From Nonomuraea endophytica (GTDB lineage Bacteria > Actinomycetota > Actinomycetes > Streptosporangiales > Streptosporangiaceae), in assembly GCF_014203235.1 (NCBI RefSeq), contig NZ_JACHIN010000027.1:1-64000 (forward strand): a DNA stretch of 64,000 bases, in the 5' to 3' direction. Position 1 is the stretch's first letter. Each line of letters starts with the position of its first letter. Below, piece by piece: positions 26,066-34,348 of this stretch. The position numbers and the translations under genes are program-made. The notes under the pieces were generated by a model. The model did not search any database. It saw only the letters and a program-made list of their open reading frames with translations, and was not told the DNA's origin.

Positions 26066-27202
26066 TTACTCCTCGGTGGTGTAGCGGTTGGTGGTGCCGT
26101 GCCATTCGAGGCCGCCGCCCAGCCAGCCGCCGAGCGCCCACAGGAAGTGGTGGAGCTCGGGTGAGGGTATGGCCCGCAGCTCGTGGCAGTCGGCCTCGAA
26201 GGCCGCGACGATGTCGTTGTGCAGGGCGACGGCGCGTTCCGCCGCCTCGCGCAGGGTGCAGCCGCGCTCGGCGGCCACCAGCAGCACGATGTTGCAGTCG
26301 GGCAGCTCGTCGGCGGCCTCGCGGATCGCGGAGTGCAGGTCGTTGACGATGACGGCCGCGGTGCCCGCCCGCATGACGGCGCGGTGCACGCGATCCTCGT
26401 AGAAGAGGTTGCCCGGCACCTCGTAGCCGCCCACGATGTCGGACAGGGTCATCGAGGTGTAAAAGCTGTCGTGCTGGCGGGCGGCCAGGTAGCGCCAGGC
26501 CTCCACGGGTTCGCCGCTTTGCCTCCAGGCGCCGTAGGCGTTCCAGCTGACCCACATCTGGAAGGACGTCAGGTTGACGCGGGCGAGCTGCGACGGCGTC
26601 GAGTGCACGGCCACGTGGTCGCGGGCCGAGGTCAGCGAGACGAGCACCGGGTCGCTCTTGAGCTGCGCCTCCAGCTCGTCGCCGAACTCGTCGGCCGGCG
26701 GCGGCGCGTCCAGGGCCGACATCGCCAGGGCAAGGCGGCTGGCGAGCAGCTGGGGGTCGGCGCCGAGATCGGTCTCGTCGGCGTAATAGTCGTCGCAGGC
26801 CCACCATGCGGCGTTCATCTGCCCGGCGAGCAGCAGCCGGTCGGGGTCGTCGACGTCGGGGTGGGCGAGGGTGACCAGGTGGCCGAAGCCGGTCTGCCGG
26901 AACGTCTCGATGCGCCCCTCGTGCAGGCCGATCTTCTCCGCCCACTCCACCAGCCGCTCGTTGACCAGCTCGCCGAGCGCGTGGTCCACGCGCACGGCGA
27001 GCGGGCAGTAGAGCGCGGGCATGCTCCCGTCGGCCCAGGGCCGCTGCGCGAACACCAGCGGCGGCTGTCTGACGGTGCGTGGACCCGGCACACACCCGAG
27101 GTCCTGCGGTACGGCGAAGCCGCCCGCCGGCTGGGCGAACAGGCGGGCGGCTGAGGTGCCGAGCCCGGTGGGCCCGGGCAGGAACGCGGAGGGGTTGGGC
27201 AT
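26066..27202 (-). CDS. 2-methylisoborneol synthase (class I terpene cyclase)
   Basis: 378 residues. The metal motif is DDYYADE (137-143) and the NSE motif is NDLHSAIRE (287-295), with N287, S291 and E295 as magnesium ligands. The Pro/Gly-rich N-terminus is common in actinomycete terpene synthases. The gene follows a geranyl-diphosphate methyltransferase, the diagnostic partner, so it should cyclise 2-methyl-GPP to the earthy volatile 2-methylisoborneol. Activity on a related methylated substrate is possible. The frequent third partner, a cyclic-nucleotide-binding protein, is absent. Confidence 0.9.
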   Translation of the reverse strand: MPNPSAFLPGPTGLGTSAARLFAQPAGGFAVPQDLGCVPGPRTVRQPPLVFAQRPWADGSMPALYCPLAVRVDHALGELVNERLVEWAEKIGLHEGRIETFRQTGFGHLVTLAHPDVDDPDRLLLAGQMNAAWWACDDYYADETDLGADPQLLASRLALAMSALDAPPPADEFGDELEAQLKSDPVLVSLTSARDHVAVHSTPSQLARVNLTSFQMWVSWNAYGAWRQSGEPVEAWRYLAARQHDSFYTSMTLSDIVGGYEVPGNLFYEDRVHRAVMRAGTAAVIVNDLHSAIREAADELPDCNIVLLVAAERGCTLREAAERAVALHNDIVAAFEADCHELRAIPSPELHHFLWALGGWLGGGLEWHGTTNRYTTEE

Positions 27203-27226
27203 GACGTTCCTTTCGCTGGCGGAGGG

Positions 27227-28066
27227 TCAGACGCGGTCGGCGGCGATGAGCAGATACTGGAAGCTGCCGTCCTTGTACGCCGTCAGGAACGCGTCCTCGA
27301 TGCCGGTGACCACGGACGAGCGCGCGCGCAGCTCCCAGTAGGGGATGGTCGCCTCGGTCAGGTCGATCACGTCGATCGGGACGAGATGGTTGTCGGCCAT
27401 GGCCCTGAAGTAGGCGCTGCGGGGGTGGATGTCGCAGACGTAGTGGGCGTTGATCTCGCTGACGGCCTTGGAGGGCAGCCCGTAGACGTCGTTGTAGCAG
27501 CCGGTGATGGTCACGTAGCGGCCGCCGGGCGCGAGCAGCTGGGAGTGGGCGGCGAACAGCTTGGAGAGGTTGACGTACATCGTGCTCTCGTTGTTCCAGA
27601 TGCCCTTCAGGCTGCCGGGTTCGAGACCGGTCTGCAGCATGTTGCGAAAGTGGAACTCCACCTTGTCCTGCACGCCGCGCAGGCGGGCCTGCTCGTTGGC
27701 GAAGTCGACCTGCTTCTGCGAGATCGAGACGCCGTCCACGCGGCACCCGAAGCGTTCGTGCGCCATGAAGCTGCTGCCGCCGCGGCCCGATCCGGCGTCG
27801 AGCAGCCGGTCGGTGGGCTGGACCTGGCCGAGGTGGTCGAGCAGCAGTACAGCCTGTGCGGTCTCGAGCCGGTGCATCTCGGCGATCATCCGCTCTTCGC
27901 GGGTCTCCTCCGGCTCGTCCAGCACGGACCAGTCGACGGCGCCGATGCCGTAGTGGTGGTGGTAGGTGCCGGAGACCTCGCCGAGGCGGAGGTTGACGGC
28001 GTTCTTCTCGCGGTTCCAGTAGTCGGCCACGGAGTGCTGGTAGGGGCTGGTGATGACCACGGACAT
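27227..28066 (-). CDS. Geranyl diphosphate 2-C-methyltransferase
   Basis: 279 residues. It begins with the family segment YQHSVADYWNREKNAVNLRLG, followed by HHHYGIGAVDWSV. The SAM-binding glycine loop is LLDAGSGRGGSSF, and WNNESTMYV and CYNDVYGLPS follow. It methylates C2 of geranyl diphosphate using SAM. It precedes the terpene cyclase by 24 bp in one operon. An inverted repeat about 70 bp upstream of the start may regulate the pair. Confidence 0.93.
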   Translation of the reverse strand: MSVVITSPYQHSVADYWNREKNAVNLRLGEVSGTYHHHYGIGAVDWSVLDEPEETREERMIAEMHRLETAQAVLLLDHLGQVQPTDRLLDAGSGRGGSSFMAHERFGCRVDGVSISQKQVDFANEQARLRGVQDKVEFHFRNMLQTGLEPGSLKGIWNNESTMYVNLSKLFAAHSQLLAPGGRYVTITGCYNDVYGLPSKAVSEINAHYVCDIHPRSAYFRAMADNHLVPIDVIDLTEATIPYWELRARSSVVTGIEDAFLTAYKDGSFQYLLIAADRV

Positions 28067-28134
28067 GAGGCCTGCCTTTCGGAGAAGGAGTGCGACGCGA
28101 AGTTATCTCCCGGCTACCGAAAGTGAAATGTGGC

Positions 28135-28151
28135 GTTCCGGTATCCGGAAC
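28135..28151. promoter_or_regulatory. Inverted repeat upstream of the 2-methylisoborneol operon
   Basis: GTTCCGG (28135-28141) and CCGGAAC (28145-28151) flank TAT, with GGC and GCC flanks extending the symmetry. It lies 69 bp upstream of the methyltransferase start, where an activator or repressor could act. Its sequence is unlike the operator of the neighbouring TetR gene. Confidence 0.4.
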
Positions 28152-28218
28152 CGCCGTTTCTCCCGTGCGGGTGGCGGGAACGAGGTGCGGCTTGCCGGGG
28201 CCGTATCCGATCGTCTAG

Positions 28219-28250
28219 ATTTCATTGAGTAAACGTTTATTCAATGAAAT
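28219..28250. promoter_or_regulatory. 32-bp TetR operator palindrome
   Basis: ATTTCATTGA (28219-28228) and TCAATGAAAT (28241-28250) are perfect complements, and the centre contains TAAAC-GTTTA (28230-28239). Only one base pair of the 32-bp palindrome fails. It ends 10 bp before the TetR start codon, so it should autoregulate the TetR/monooxygenase unit. It is strikingly AT-rich against the background. Confidence 0.85.
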
Positions 28251-28259
28251 GCGGGGATC

Positions 28260-28805
28260 ATGGCGACGCGCAGGGAACAGGCGGAGTGGCGGCGTGAGCA
28301 GCTGCTCGACGCGGCGTTGCGGGTGTTCGCCGCCAAGGGCGTGGACGGGGCGTCGGTCAAGGACCTCGCCGACGCGGCGGGGGTGACCGCCGGGCTGCTC
28401 TACCGGTACTTCGACAGCAAGGAGGCGCTGGTCGAGACCGTGCTGAGGGAGCGCGGGTTCCTGTCGCAGCTGCGCGAGCTGCTGACCGCCGACCGCTCCG
28501 GGCTCCCGGCGCGGGAGGTCCTGGCGGAGCTGCTCGCCGCCTTCGACGGGCTGCTGGCGGGCAACGCCGAACTGGTGGCGGTCTTCTTCAGCGCCACCCG
28601 CGCCCGCGCCGCGCTGGCCGAGCTGACCGGCGAGGGGCAGCGGCTCATCGGCGCGTTCCTGGCCGACCGGGTCGCGGCGGGCGAGCTGCCGCCGCACGAC
28701 ACCGGGACCGCCGCCAGGACGTTGTTCGCCGCGGTGGCGGTCGGCCGGGCCACGGGCTCGCCGATCGACGTCCCCGCTCTGGTCGGCCTGATCTACCCCA
28801 CCTGA
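28260..28805 (+). CDS. TetR-family repressor
   Basis: 181 residues. The HTH is textbook: VKDLADAAGVTAGLLYRYF followed by DSKEALVETVL. The C-terminal domain is short and helical with no recognised ligand motif. It is followed 26 bp later by an FAD monooxygenase in the same direction, so the two are probably one transcript controlled by the palindrome just upstream. The 2-methylisoborneol operon starts on the other side and could also be affected. Confidence 0.92.
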   Translation: MATRREQAEWRREQLLDAALRVFAAKGVDGASVKDLADAAGVTAGLLYRYFDSKEALVETVLRERGFLSQLRELLTADRSGLPAREVLAELLAAFDGLLAGNAELVAVFFSATRARAALAELTGEGQRLIGAFLADRVAAGELPPHDTGTAARTLFAAVAVGRATGSPIDVPALVGLIYPT

Positions 28806-28831
28806 TCTACCCAACGGGAAGGTGACACGAC

Positions 28832-30022
28832 GTGCGTACCAGAGTGCTCGTCGCCGGCGGCGGACCCGCCGGCATGATGACCGGACTGCTGCTGGCCCGC
28901 CGGGGAGTCGAGGTGGTCGTGCTGGAGAAGCACGCCGACTTCCTGCGCGACTTCCGCGGCGACACCGTCCACCCGTCGACGCTGGAGATCATCGCCGAGC
29001 TCGGCTGGAGCGGCGAGTTCCTGAAGCTGCCACATAACAGGATGAGCGAGGTGGCGGTCCGCATGGGCGGCCGGAGCGTCACCTTCGCCGACTTCACCCG
29101 GCTCAAGGTGCGCCACCCGTACATCGCGTTCATGCCGCAGTGGGACCTTCTCGACTTCCTGTACGGCAAGGCCGCCTCCTATGCAGGTTTCCGGCTGATG
29201 CGTTCCACCGAGGCGACCGGTCTGATCGTCGAGGACGGCCGGGTCGCCGGTGTGCGGGCCACCGGTGAATCGGGTCCGGTCGAGATCCGGGCGGACCTGG
29301 TGATCGTCGCCGAGGGCCGGCACTCCGTGCTGCGCGCCCAGGCCGGGCTGCGGCCGGTGGCGGGCTCGCCGCCCATGGACGTGCTGTGGTTCCGCCTGCC
29401 TCGGCGGGAGGGTGAGCGGGTGCCGTTCTTCCAGGGCGGGAAGGGCTCGCTGGTCGCCATCGACCGGGGCGACTTCTGGCAGTTCGCCTACACGATCCCC
29501 ACCGGCGCCTACGAACGGCTCCAGGCGAGCGGGCTGCCGGCCTTCCACGAGCGGATCGCGGCCTTCGTCCCCGGCCTGCGCGAGCGGGTCGGGGAGATCG
29601 GCTGGAGCGACGTGCGCCACCTGGCCGTCCGGGTCGACCGGCTGCGCCGCTGGCACCGGCCCGGCCTGCTGTGCGTCGGGGACGCGGCGCACGCCATGTC
29701 GCCGGCCGGCGGCGTGGGCGTCAACCTGGCCGTGCAGGACGCGGTGGCCACCGCCAACCTGGTGGGCCCGGCGCTGCGCCGTTCCGGGCCGCCGCCCGAG
29801 TCGGTGCTGGCGGCGGTGCAGGCACGCAGGCAGTTCCCGGCCAGGGTCACGCAGGCGTTCCAGACGACGATCCTGCGCGACCTGTATCCGAAGCGGCTGT
29901 CGGACGACACGACCGAGCACGTGCCCGCGGTCTTCTCGCTCTTCCGCGCCGCGCCGCCGCTGCGCCACCTGATGGGCCGCTTCGTGGGCCTGGGCGTACG
30001 ACCGGAGCACGTCCGCGACTAG
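28832..30022 (+). CDS. FAD-dependent monooxygenase (PHBH fold, FAD_binding_3)
   Basis: 396 residues. The dinucleotide motif is VLVAGGGPAGMMTGLLLARRG (split: VLVAGGGPAG, MMTGLLLARRG), with the later VGDAAHAMSPAGGVGVNLA FAD motif and an RADLVIVAEGRHS DG-like motif. Such flavoenzymes hydroxylate aromatic or polyketide-like compounds or antibiotics using NAD(P)H and oxygen. It is cytosolic. Co-transcription with the TetR gene suggests an inducible xenobiotic-modifying enzyme. The GTG start has a GGGAAGG site upstream. Confidence 0.9.
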   Translation: MRTRVLVAGGGPAGMMTGLLLARRGVEVVVLEKHADFLRDFRGDTVHPSTLEIIAELGWSGEFLKLPHNRMSEVAVRMGGRSVTFADFTRLKVRHPYIAFMPQWDLLDFLYGKAASYAGFRLMRSTEATGLIVEDGRVAGVRATGESGPVEIRADLVIVAEGRHSVLRAQAGLRPVAGSPPMDVLWFRLPRREGERVPFFQGGKGSLVAIDRGDFWQFAYTIPTGAYERLQASGLPAFHERIAAFVPGLRERVGEIGWSDVRHLAVRVDRLRRWHRPGLLCVGDAAHAMSPAGGVGVNLAVQDAVATANLVGPALRRSGPPPESVLAAVQARRQFPARVTQAFQTTILRDLYPKRLSDDTTEHVPAVFSLFRAAPPLRHLMGRFVGLGVRPEHVRD

Positions 30023-30028
30023 GCATCT

Positions 30029-31042
30029 TCATCGGCGGACCAGGAGGCGGGCCAGCAGGTCGTCGAGGCTGACCATCCCGAGCAGGACCCCTGAGGCGTC
30101 GCGGACCGGGGCGAGCTGGCTCCTGGCGGCGCGCAGGGTGGCGACGGCGGCCGACTGCGCGGTGTCCGGGGCCAGGGTCGGCACCGGGTGGGCCAGCCGC
30201 TCGGCGGTGCTCGCGGCGCCCCGCATCCTGGCCAGGTAGGCGTCGCGCACGTGCACGACGCCCAGCGGCTCGCCGTCCGCCCAGACCACCAGCCGCGTGC
30301 GGCCCGTGCGGGCCGAGGTCTCGACCACCTCCCCGGCCGTGGCGTCGGCGGGCACCCCGACGATGTCCGCGACCGGCGTGATCAGCGGCTCGATCGGCTC
30401 GACCGGCAGGTCCAGGGCGCGGGTGAGCACGCCGTGGTCGTCGGCCTCGATGAGACCGAGCCGCCGCGACTCCTCCACCAGCCGCTGGAGCTGGGCGGGG
30501 GTGCGCGGATGGCCGCCCGCCCCACCCGGCTGGACGCCGAACAGGCGCAGGAGCAGGTTGCTGACGCCGTTGAGAAGCTTCAGCAGCGGCCGCACCGCGA
30601 CCGTGAACCCGCGGAACGGCAGCGCCAGCAACACCGCCGAGTGCTCCGGATGGGCGATCGCCCACGACTTGGGCGCCATCTCGCCGATCACCATGTGCAG
30701 GAAGGTCACCAGGCCCAGCGCGAGCACGAACGCCACCGCGTGGGCGGCGGCGTCCGGCAGCCCGGCGGCGTGGAAGAGCGGGGTCAGGGTTCCGGCGATG
30801 ACCGGCTCGGAGACCACGCCGAGGCCGAGCGAGCACAGCGTGATGCCGAGCTGCGCCCCGGCCAGCATCAGGGACAGCTCCTTGATGCCGCTCACCGCGG
30901 CGCTCGCCGCGCGGCTGCCTCGGGCGGCCTGCTTCTCCAGGCGGTGCCGCTTGGCGGCGACCAGGGCGAACTCGGCGGCCACGAAGAAGCCGTTGCCCAC
31001 CAGGAGCGCCAGGGTGACCGCGAGGCCGGTGAACAGGTTCAC
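30029..31042 (-). CDS. CNNM/CorC-HlyC family transporter, short form
   Basis: 337 residues. Order: DUF21 (CNNM) membrane domain (about 1-180, with GNGFFVAAEFALVAA and HMVIGEMAPKSWAI), then two CBS domains (about 205-335). The C-terminal CorC_HlyC domain of long members is missing. CNNM proteins are linked to magnesium or cobalt export and homeostasis. It overlaps the upstream long paralogue by four bases (ATGA), so the pair probably works as a heteromer or acts on one ion together. Confidence 0.9.
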   Translation of the reverse strand: MNLFTGLAVTLALLVGNGFFVAAEFALVAAKRHRLEKQAARGSRAASAAVSGIKELSLMLAGAQLGITLCSLGLGVVSEPVIAGTLTPLFHAAGLPDAAAHAVAFVLALGLVTFLHMVIGEMAPKSWAIAHPEHSAVLLALPFRGFTVAVRPLLKLLNGVSNLLLRLFGVQPGGAGGHPRTPAQLQRLVEESRRLGLIEADDHGVLTRALDLPVEPIEPLITPVADIVGVPADATAGEVVETSARTGRTRLVVWADGEPLGVVHVRDAYLARMRGAASTAERLAHPVPTLAPDTAQSAAVATLRAARSQLAPVRDASGVLLGMVSLDDLLARLLVRR

Positions 31043-32376
31043 GGGGTCGCCTCCGGCGTGAGCCGTACCCGGTCGGGCACGTGGTGGTCGAGGGTGAGCA
31101 CTTCGAGGCGGGCGCGGGCGGGCGCGTCCTCGTCGAGGCTCGGCGGCAGCTCGACGGTGATCACGTCTCCCGGTACGGCGAAGCGGCCCAGCCGGTAGAG
31201 GATGAGACCGGCGAGGGTGTCGTATTCGTCGTCCTCGGGTAGTTCCAGGTCGGTGGCCAGGGCGATCTCGTCCATGCGGAGCCTGCCGTCGAGGTCCCAG
31301 GCGGGGCCGTGCCGTACCACGGAAAGGTCGTCGAGGTCGTTCTCGTCGGCGATCTCGCCGACGAGCTCCTCGGCCACGTCCTCCCAGGTGGCGAGGCCCG
31401 CCATGCCGCCGTGCTCGTCCACGACGATCGCGATCTCCTCGCCTCGGGCGCGCATCTGGGCGACCAGGTCCGGCAGGGTGATGGAGAACGGGACGGCGAG
31501 GACCTCGCGCGCGAGGTCGCCGACGCGGGTGGTGGCGGCGTCGCCGGGTGGGACGCGGGTGAGCTCGCGCAGGGACACGACTCCGGCCACGTCGTCGAGG
31601 CGGTCGCCGAGCACCGGGTAGTGGGTGTGGCCGTAGGTGGCGATCAGCCGGTCGAGCGCGGGGACGGTGGCATCGGCGCTGATCGCGATCACGTCGACGC
31701 GCGCGACCATGACGTCCTCGGCGGTGTGGTCGGAGAAGGCCAGCGCGCGTTCGAGCACGTCGGCCTGGCTGCCCGGCAGGTGGCCGTGGGCCTCGGACTC
31801 GCCGATGATGTGGCCGAGCTCCTCCAGCGTGGCGCCGTGGTGGAGCTCCTCGACCGGTTCGATGCCCACCGCGCGCAGCAGCCGGTTGGCGGCGGCGTCG
31901 AAGAGCCGGATGACCGGCCCGGCCACGGCCAGGTAGACGATGGTGGATCCGGCCAGGGCGCGGGCCACGGTCTCGGCCTTGGCTAGGGCGAGGTTCTTGG
32001 GCGCGAGTTCGCCGAGGACCATCTGGATGACGGTCGCGGCGACGAAGCCGAGCGTGAGCGCGATGCCGCCGACCGCCCCCGCGGGCACGCCGAGCGCTTC
32101 CAGGCCGGGGGCGATGAGCTCGGCGAGGGCGGGCTTGGCGATGAAGCCGACGACCAGCGCGGTCACGGTGATGCCGAGCTGCGCCCCCGACAGCATGAAC
32201 GACAGCCGCTCCATGACCCGCACCGCCTTGGCGGCCTTCCTGTCGCCGTCGGCGGCGCGCTGCGCCAGTTGCAGCCGGTCGGCGCTGACGTAGGCGAACT
32301 CCTGGGCCACGAAGTAGCCGGTGGCCAGCGTGAGCACGAAGACGGCCAGCAGGCTTGTCGCCTGATTTACGGACAT
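31039..32376 (-). CDS. CNNM/CorC-HlyC family transporter, long form
   Basis: 445 residues. Order: DUF21 membrane domain (about 1-190, with TGYFVAQEFAYVSADR and QMVLGELAPKNLAL), CBS pair (about 210-340, including VDEHGGMAGLATWEDV), and C-terminal CorC_HlyC domain (about 360-440, YDTLAGLILYRLGRF). Likely divalent-cation efflux or sensing at the cytoplasmic membrane. It heads a two-gene operon and is divergent from a voltage-gated cation channel, 60 bp away. Confidence 0.92.
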   Translation of the reverse strand: MSVNQATSLLAVFVLTLATGYFVAQEFAYVSADRLQLAQRAADGDRKAAKAVRVMERLSFMLSGAQLGITVTALVVGFIAKPALAELIAPGLEALGVPAGAVGGIALTLGFVAATVIQMVLGELAPKNLALAKAETVARALAGSTIVYLAVAGPVIRLFDAAANRLLRAVGIEPVEELHHGATLEELGHIIGESEAHGHLPGSQADVLERALAFSDHTAEDVMVARVDVIAISADATVPALDRLIATYGHTHYPVLGDRLDDVAGVVSLRELTRVPPGDAATTRVGDLAREVLAVPFSITLPDLVAQMRARGEEIAIVVDEHGGMAGLATWEDVAEELVGEIADENDLDDLSVVRHGPAWDLDGRLRMDEIALATDLELPEDDEYDTLAGLILYRLGRFAVPGDVITVELPPSLDEDAPARARLEVLTLDHHVPDRVRLTPEATP

Positions 32377-32436
32377 TTCAAGATCCCCCCTGGGATGATC
32401 TTTATGGCAGTCTTCCTACCCCCTGGAGCGGTACAG

Positions 32437-33261
32437 GTGACAAGGCGAGCGCAGGTGCGCGCCTTTCTCGAACGACAGGTCGTCCAACGGGCGATCATTC
32501 TGGTCATCATCGTCAACGCGGTCACCATCGGCTGCGAGACCAGCACCTACCTGATGCGCCACATCGGCGGCGTCCTGGTCACGATCGACCACATAGCACT
32601 GGCGATCTTCACGGTCGAGATCGCCGCCCGCCTCTACGCGAACGGGCGCTCGTTCTTCAAGGACCCGTGGAACTGGTTCGACGCGGTGATCGTGATCGTC
32701 TCGCTGATCCCGGCCAGCGGACCGACCTCGATCCTGCGCGCGCTGCGGATCCTGCGGGCGCTGCGGCTGATCTCGGCGGTGCCGAGCATGCGCCGCGTGG
32801 TGCACGCGCTGCTGGCCGCCGTGCCCGGGATGGCCTCCATCATGGGCCTGCTCGTCCTGCTGATCTACATCGCCGCGGTCATCTCGACCAAGTTGTTCGG
32901 CGAGATCATGCCGGAGCGCTTCGACGAGCTGCCGCGCTCGTTGTTCACGTTGTTCCAGATCATGACCGGTGACGACTGGGGCAACGTGGCGCAGGAGGTC
33001 ATGGATCACAAGCCGTGGGCGTGGCTGTTCTTCATCGCGTACATCCTGATGTCCACGTTCGTCGCCCTGAATCTCTTCATAGCGGTGGTGGTGAACGCGA
33101 TGAACGACGCCGAGGCCTCCCCCGCCGAAGCCGAGACCCAGGAGGAGCTGAGGGCGGTGCGGGAAGAGCTCGCCGCCCTGACCGCCAAACTGGACGTCCT
33201 GGTCACCCGCGAGCTCACGACGTCAGGAGCGTCAGCCCGAACGTCTGAAGGATCGGGATGA
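32437..33261 (+). CDS. Voltage-gated cation channel (BacNav-like) with TGDDWGN filter
   Basis: 274 residues from the GTG at 32437, chosen for its GGAG site 8 bp upstream. One six-helix subunit: S1 (about 17-31), S2 (45-62), S3 (80-92), S4 with R101, R104, R107 and R110 at three-residue steps, S5 (130-152), pore helix (168-176), filter T177-G-D-D-W-G-N183, S6 (195-220) and a C-terminal coiled coil (231-259). Tetramers are expected. Known sodium channels have LESWS/LESWA in the filter; the TGDDWGN here resembles TGEDWNS in eukaryotic calcium-channel repeats. Ion selectivity cannot be told from sequence. Its last 47 bp overlap the convergent protease-like gene. Confidence 0.9.
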   Translation: MTRRAQVRAFLERQVVQRAIILVIIVNAVTIGCETSTYLMRHIGGVLVTIDHIALAIFTVEIAARLYANGRSFFKDPWNWFDAVIVIVSLIPASGPTSILRALRILRALRLISAVPSMRRVVHALLAAVPGMASIMGLLVLLIYIAAVISTKLFGEIMPERFDELPRSLFTLFQIMTGDDWGNVAQEVMDHKPWAWLFFIAYILMSTFVALNLFIAVVVNAMNDAEASPAEAETQEELRAVREELAALTAKLDVLVTRELTTSGASARTSEGSG

Positions 33262-33841
33262 TCGGCTGGTAGAACGTACGCCCGCCGCTCGCGCAGTTGC
33301 CCGTGGAGCCGACCAGGATGCCCTGGACGTGCCCGTTCCACAGCAGCGGCCCGCCGCGGTCACCGGGCTCCGCGCAGATGTTGGTCTCGATCAGCCCGTG
33401 GACGGTCCCCTGCGGGAAGGTGATGGACGCGTTGCGCCGCAGGAGGGTGCCGCAGCGCCACCCGGTGGTCGCGCCCGAGCGGCAGACCGTGGACCCGACC
33501 GGCGCCTGCTGCGCGCCGGCGACCCGGATCTCGCCGCCCCGGCCGTCGCTGACCACGCCGCGTGGCGTCCAGTTGGCGTTCACCCGGACCCAGCCCATGT
33601 TCTTGCCGGGGAAGACCACCCCCTGGACGGTGCCCTGGGCCACCCGGTTGAGCCCGGTCACGGGGGTCCCGGCGGGCGCGCAGTCGCCGGTGGTCACATA
33701 ACCGCCCTGGACGGACGCGCCGATCGTGCAGCGCGTCGGCCCCGCGTAGAACGCGTCGCCACCTCGGACGCTGTAAGCCGCCGGCGCGCTGATGAGCCCC
33801 AGGCCCAGCAGAAGGCTCACGGCGATGCTCCGTAATGCCAT
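33215..33841 (-). CDS. Secreted S1-fold protease homologue with all three catalytic residues replaced
   Basis: 208 residues from the ATG at 33841. The signal peptide spans about 1-22 (LRSIAVSLLLGLGLISAPAA). The streptogrisin/alpha-lytic layout follows: GYVTTGDC where active relatives have TAGHC (D53 for His), FPGKNMGWVRVNANW where relatives have NDYxWVRV (N81 for Asp), and CAEPGDRGGPL where relatives have GDSGGPL (R162 for Ser). Disulfide cysteines are kept (C38/C54, C120/C130, C157/C183). A conserved fold with a dead triad suggests a binding, inhibitor or decoy role. There is no long pro-region. Its 3' end overlaps the channel gene. Confidence 0.85.
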   Translation of the reverse strand: MALRSIAVSLLLGLGLISAPAAYSVRGGDAFYAGPTRCTIGASVQGGYVTTGDCAPAGTPVTGLNRVAQGTVQGVVFPGKNMGWVRVNANWTPRGVVSDGRGGEIRVAGAQQAPVGSTVCRSGATTGWRCGTLLRRNASITFPQGTVHGLIETNICAEPGDRGGPLLWNGHVQGILVGSTGNCASGGRTFYQPIIPILQTFGLTLLTS

Positions 33842-33902
33842 GCCTTCGACGGTACGGCGGCCGCCCGCCTCCAACAATGCGCAACCAGCTATAACGCCCG
33901 CG

Positions 33903-34250
33903 TTATGCCTCAAGCGCGCGGGCCGCCTCGATCCAGGAGGCGAACAGCTCGGCGTCGATCTCCTCGGCGCCCTGGAGCTTGACCACCGCCATCTGCCGGC
34001 TGGCGGCCGTCAGCCGACCTGACGGGTCCTCGACCTCCTGGCCGCGCCACAGGCCGAAGGTGACGTAGTTCTTGTAGGCCTTGAAGAACGCGACCGGCGT
34101 CTTGCCGGGCGCTCCCCCGAGGCTCCAGACCGGGTGCCCGTGCCAGACCGCGCCGGGCTGGGGCATCGCGGCGTCGATCAGGGCCTGCAGCTTCTCCGCG
34201 ATCTCACGCAGCGGCTGGTCGAGCTTGGCGGTGTAGTCGTTGACGGTCAT
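33903..34250 (-). CDS. DUF1801 (YdhG-like) domain protein
   Basis: 115 residues from the ATG at 34250. YTAKLDQPLREIAEKLQALIDAAMP, here in part, PGAVWHGHPVWSLGG and VTFGLWRGQEV match the DUF1801 family of small alpha/beta proteins. These are cytosolic, with unknown biochemical function. No catalytic motif is evident. It stands alone between the protease-like gene and the divergent hexosaminidase. AAGGGAA lies just upstream of the start. Confidence 0.82.
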   Translation of the reverse strand: MTVNDYTAKLDQPLREIAEKLQALIDAAMPQPGAVWHGHPVWSLGGAPGKTPVAFFKAYKNYVTFGLWRGQEVEDPSGRLTAASRQMAVVKLQGAEEIDAELFASWIEAARALEA

Positions 34251-34348
34251 CTCGGTGTTTCCCTTCAGTTCGTTGACATCTACGCGTCGAACGAACGATG
34301 TGACAGGGAACGCGTGTGCGTTGGTGGTCGGGGCCGGACAATGGGCGG

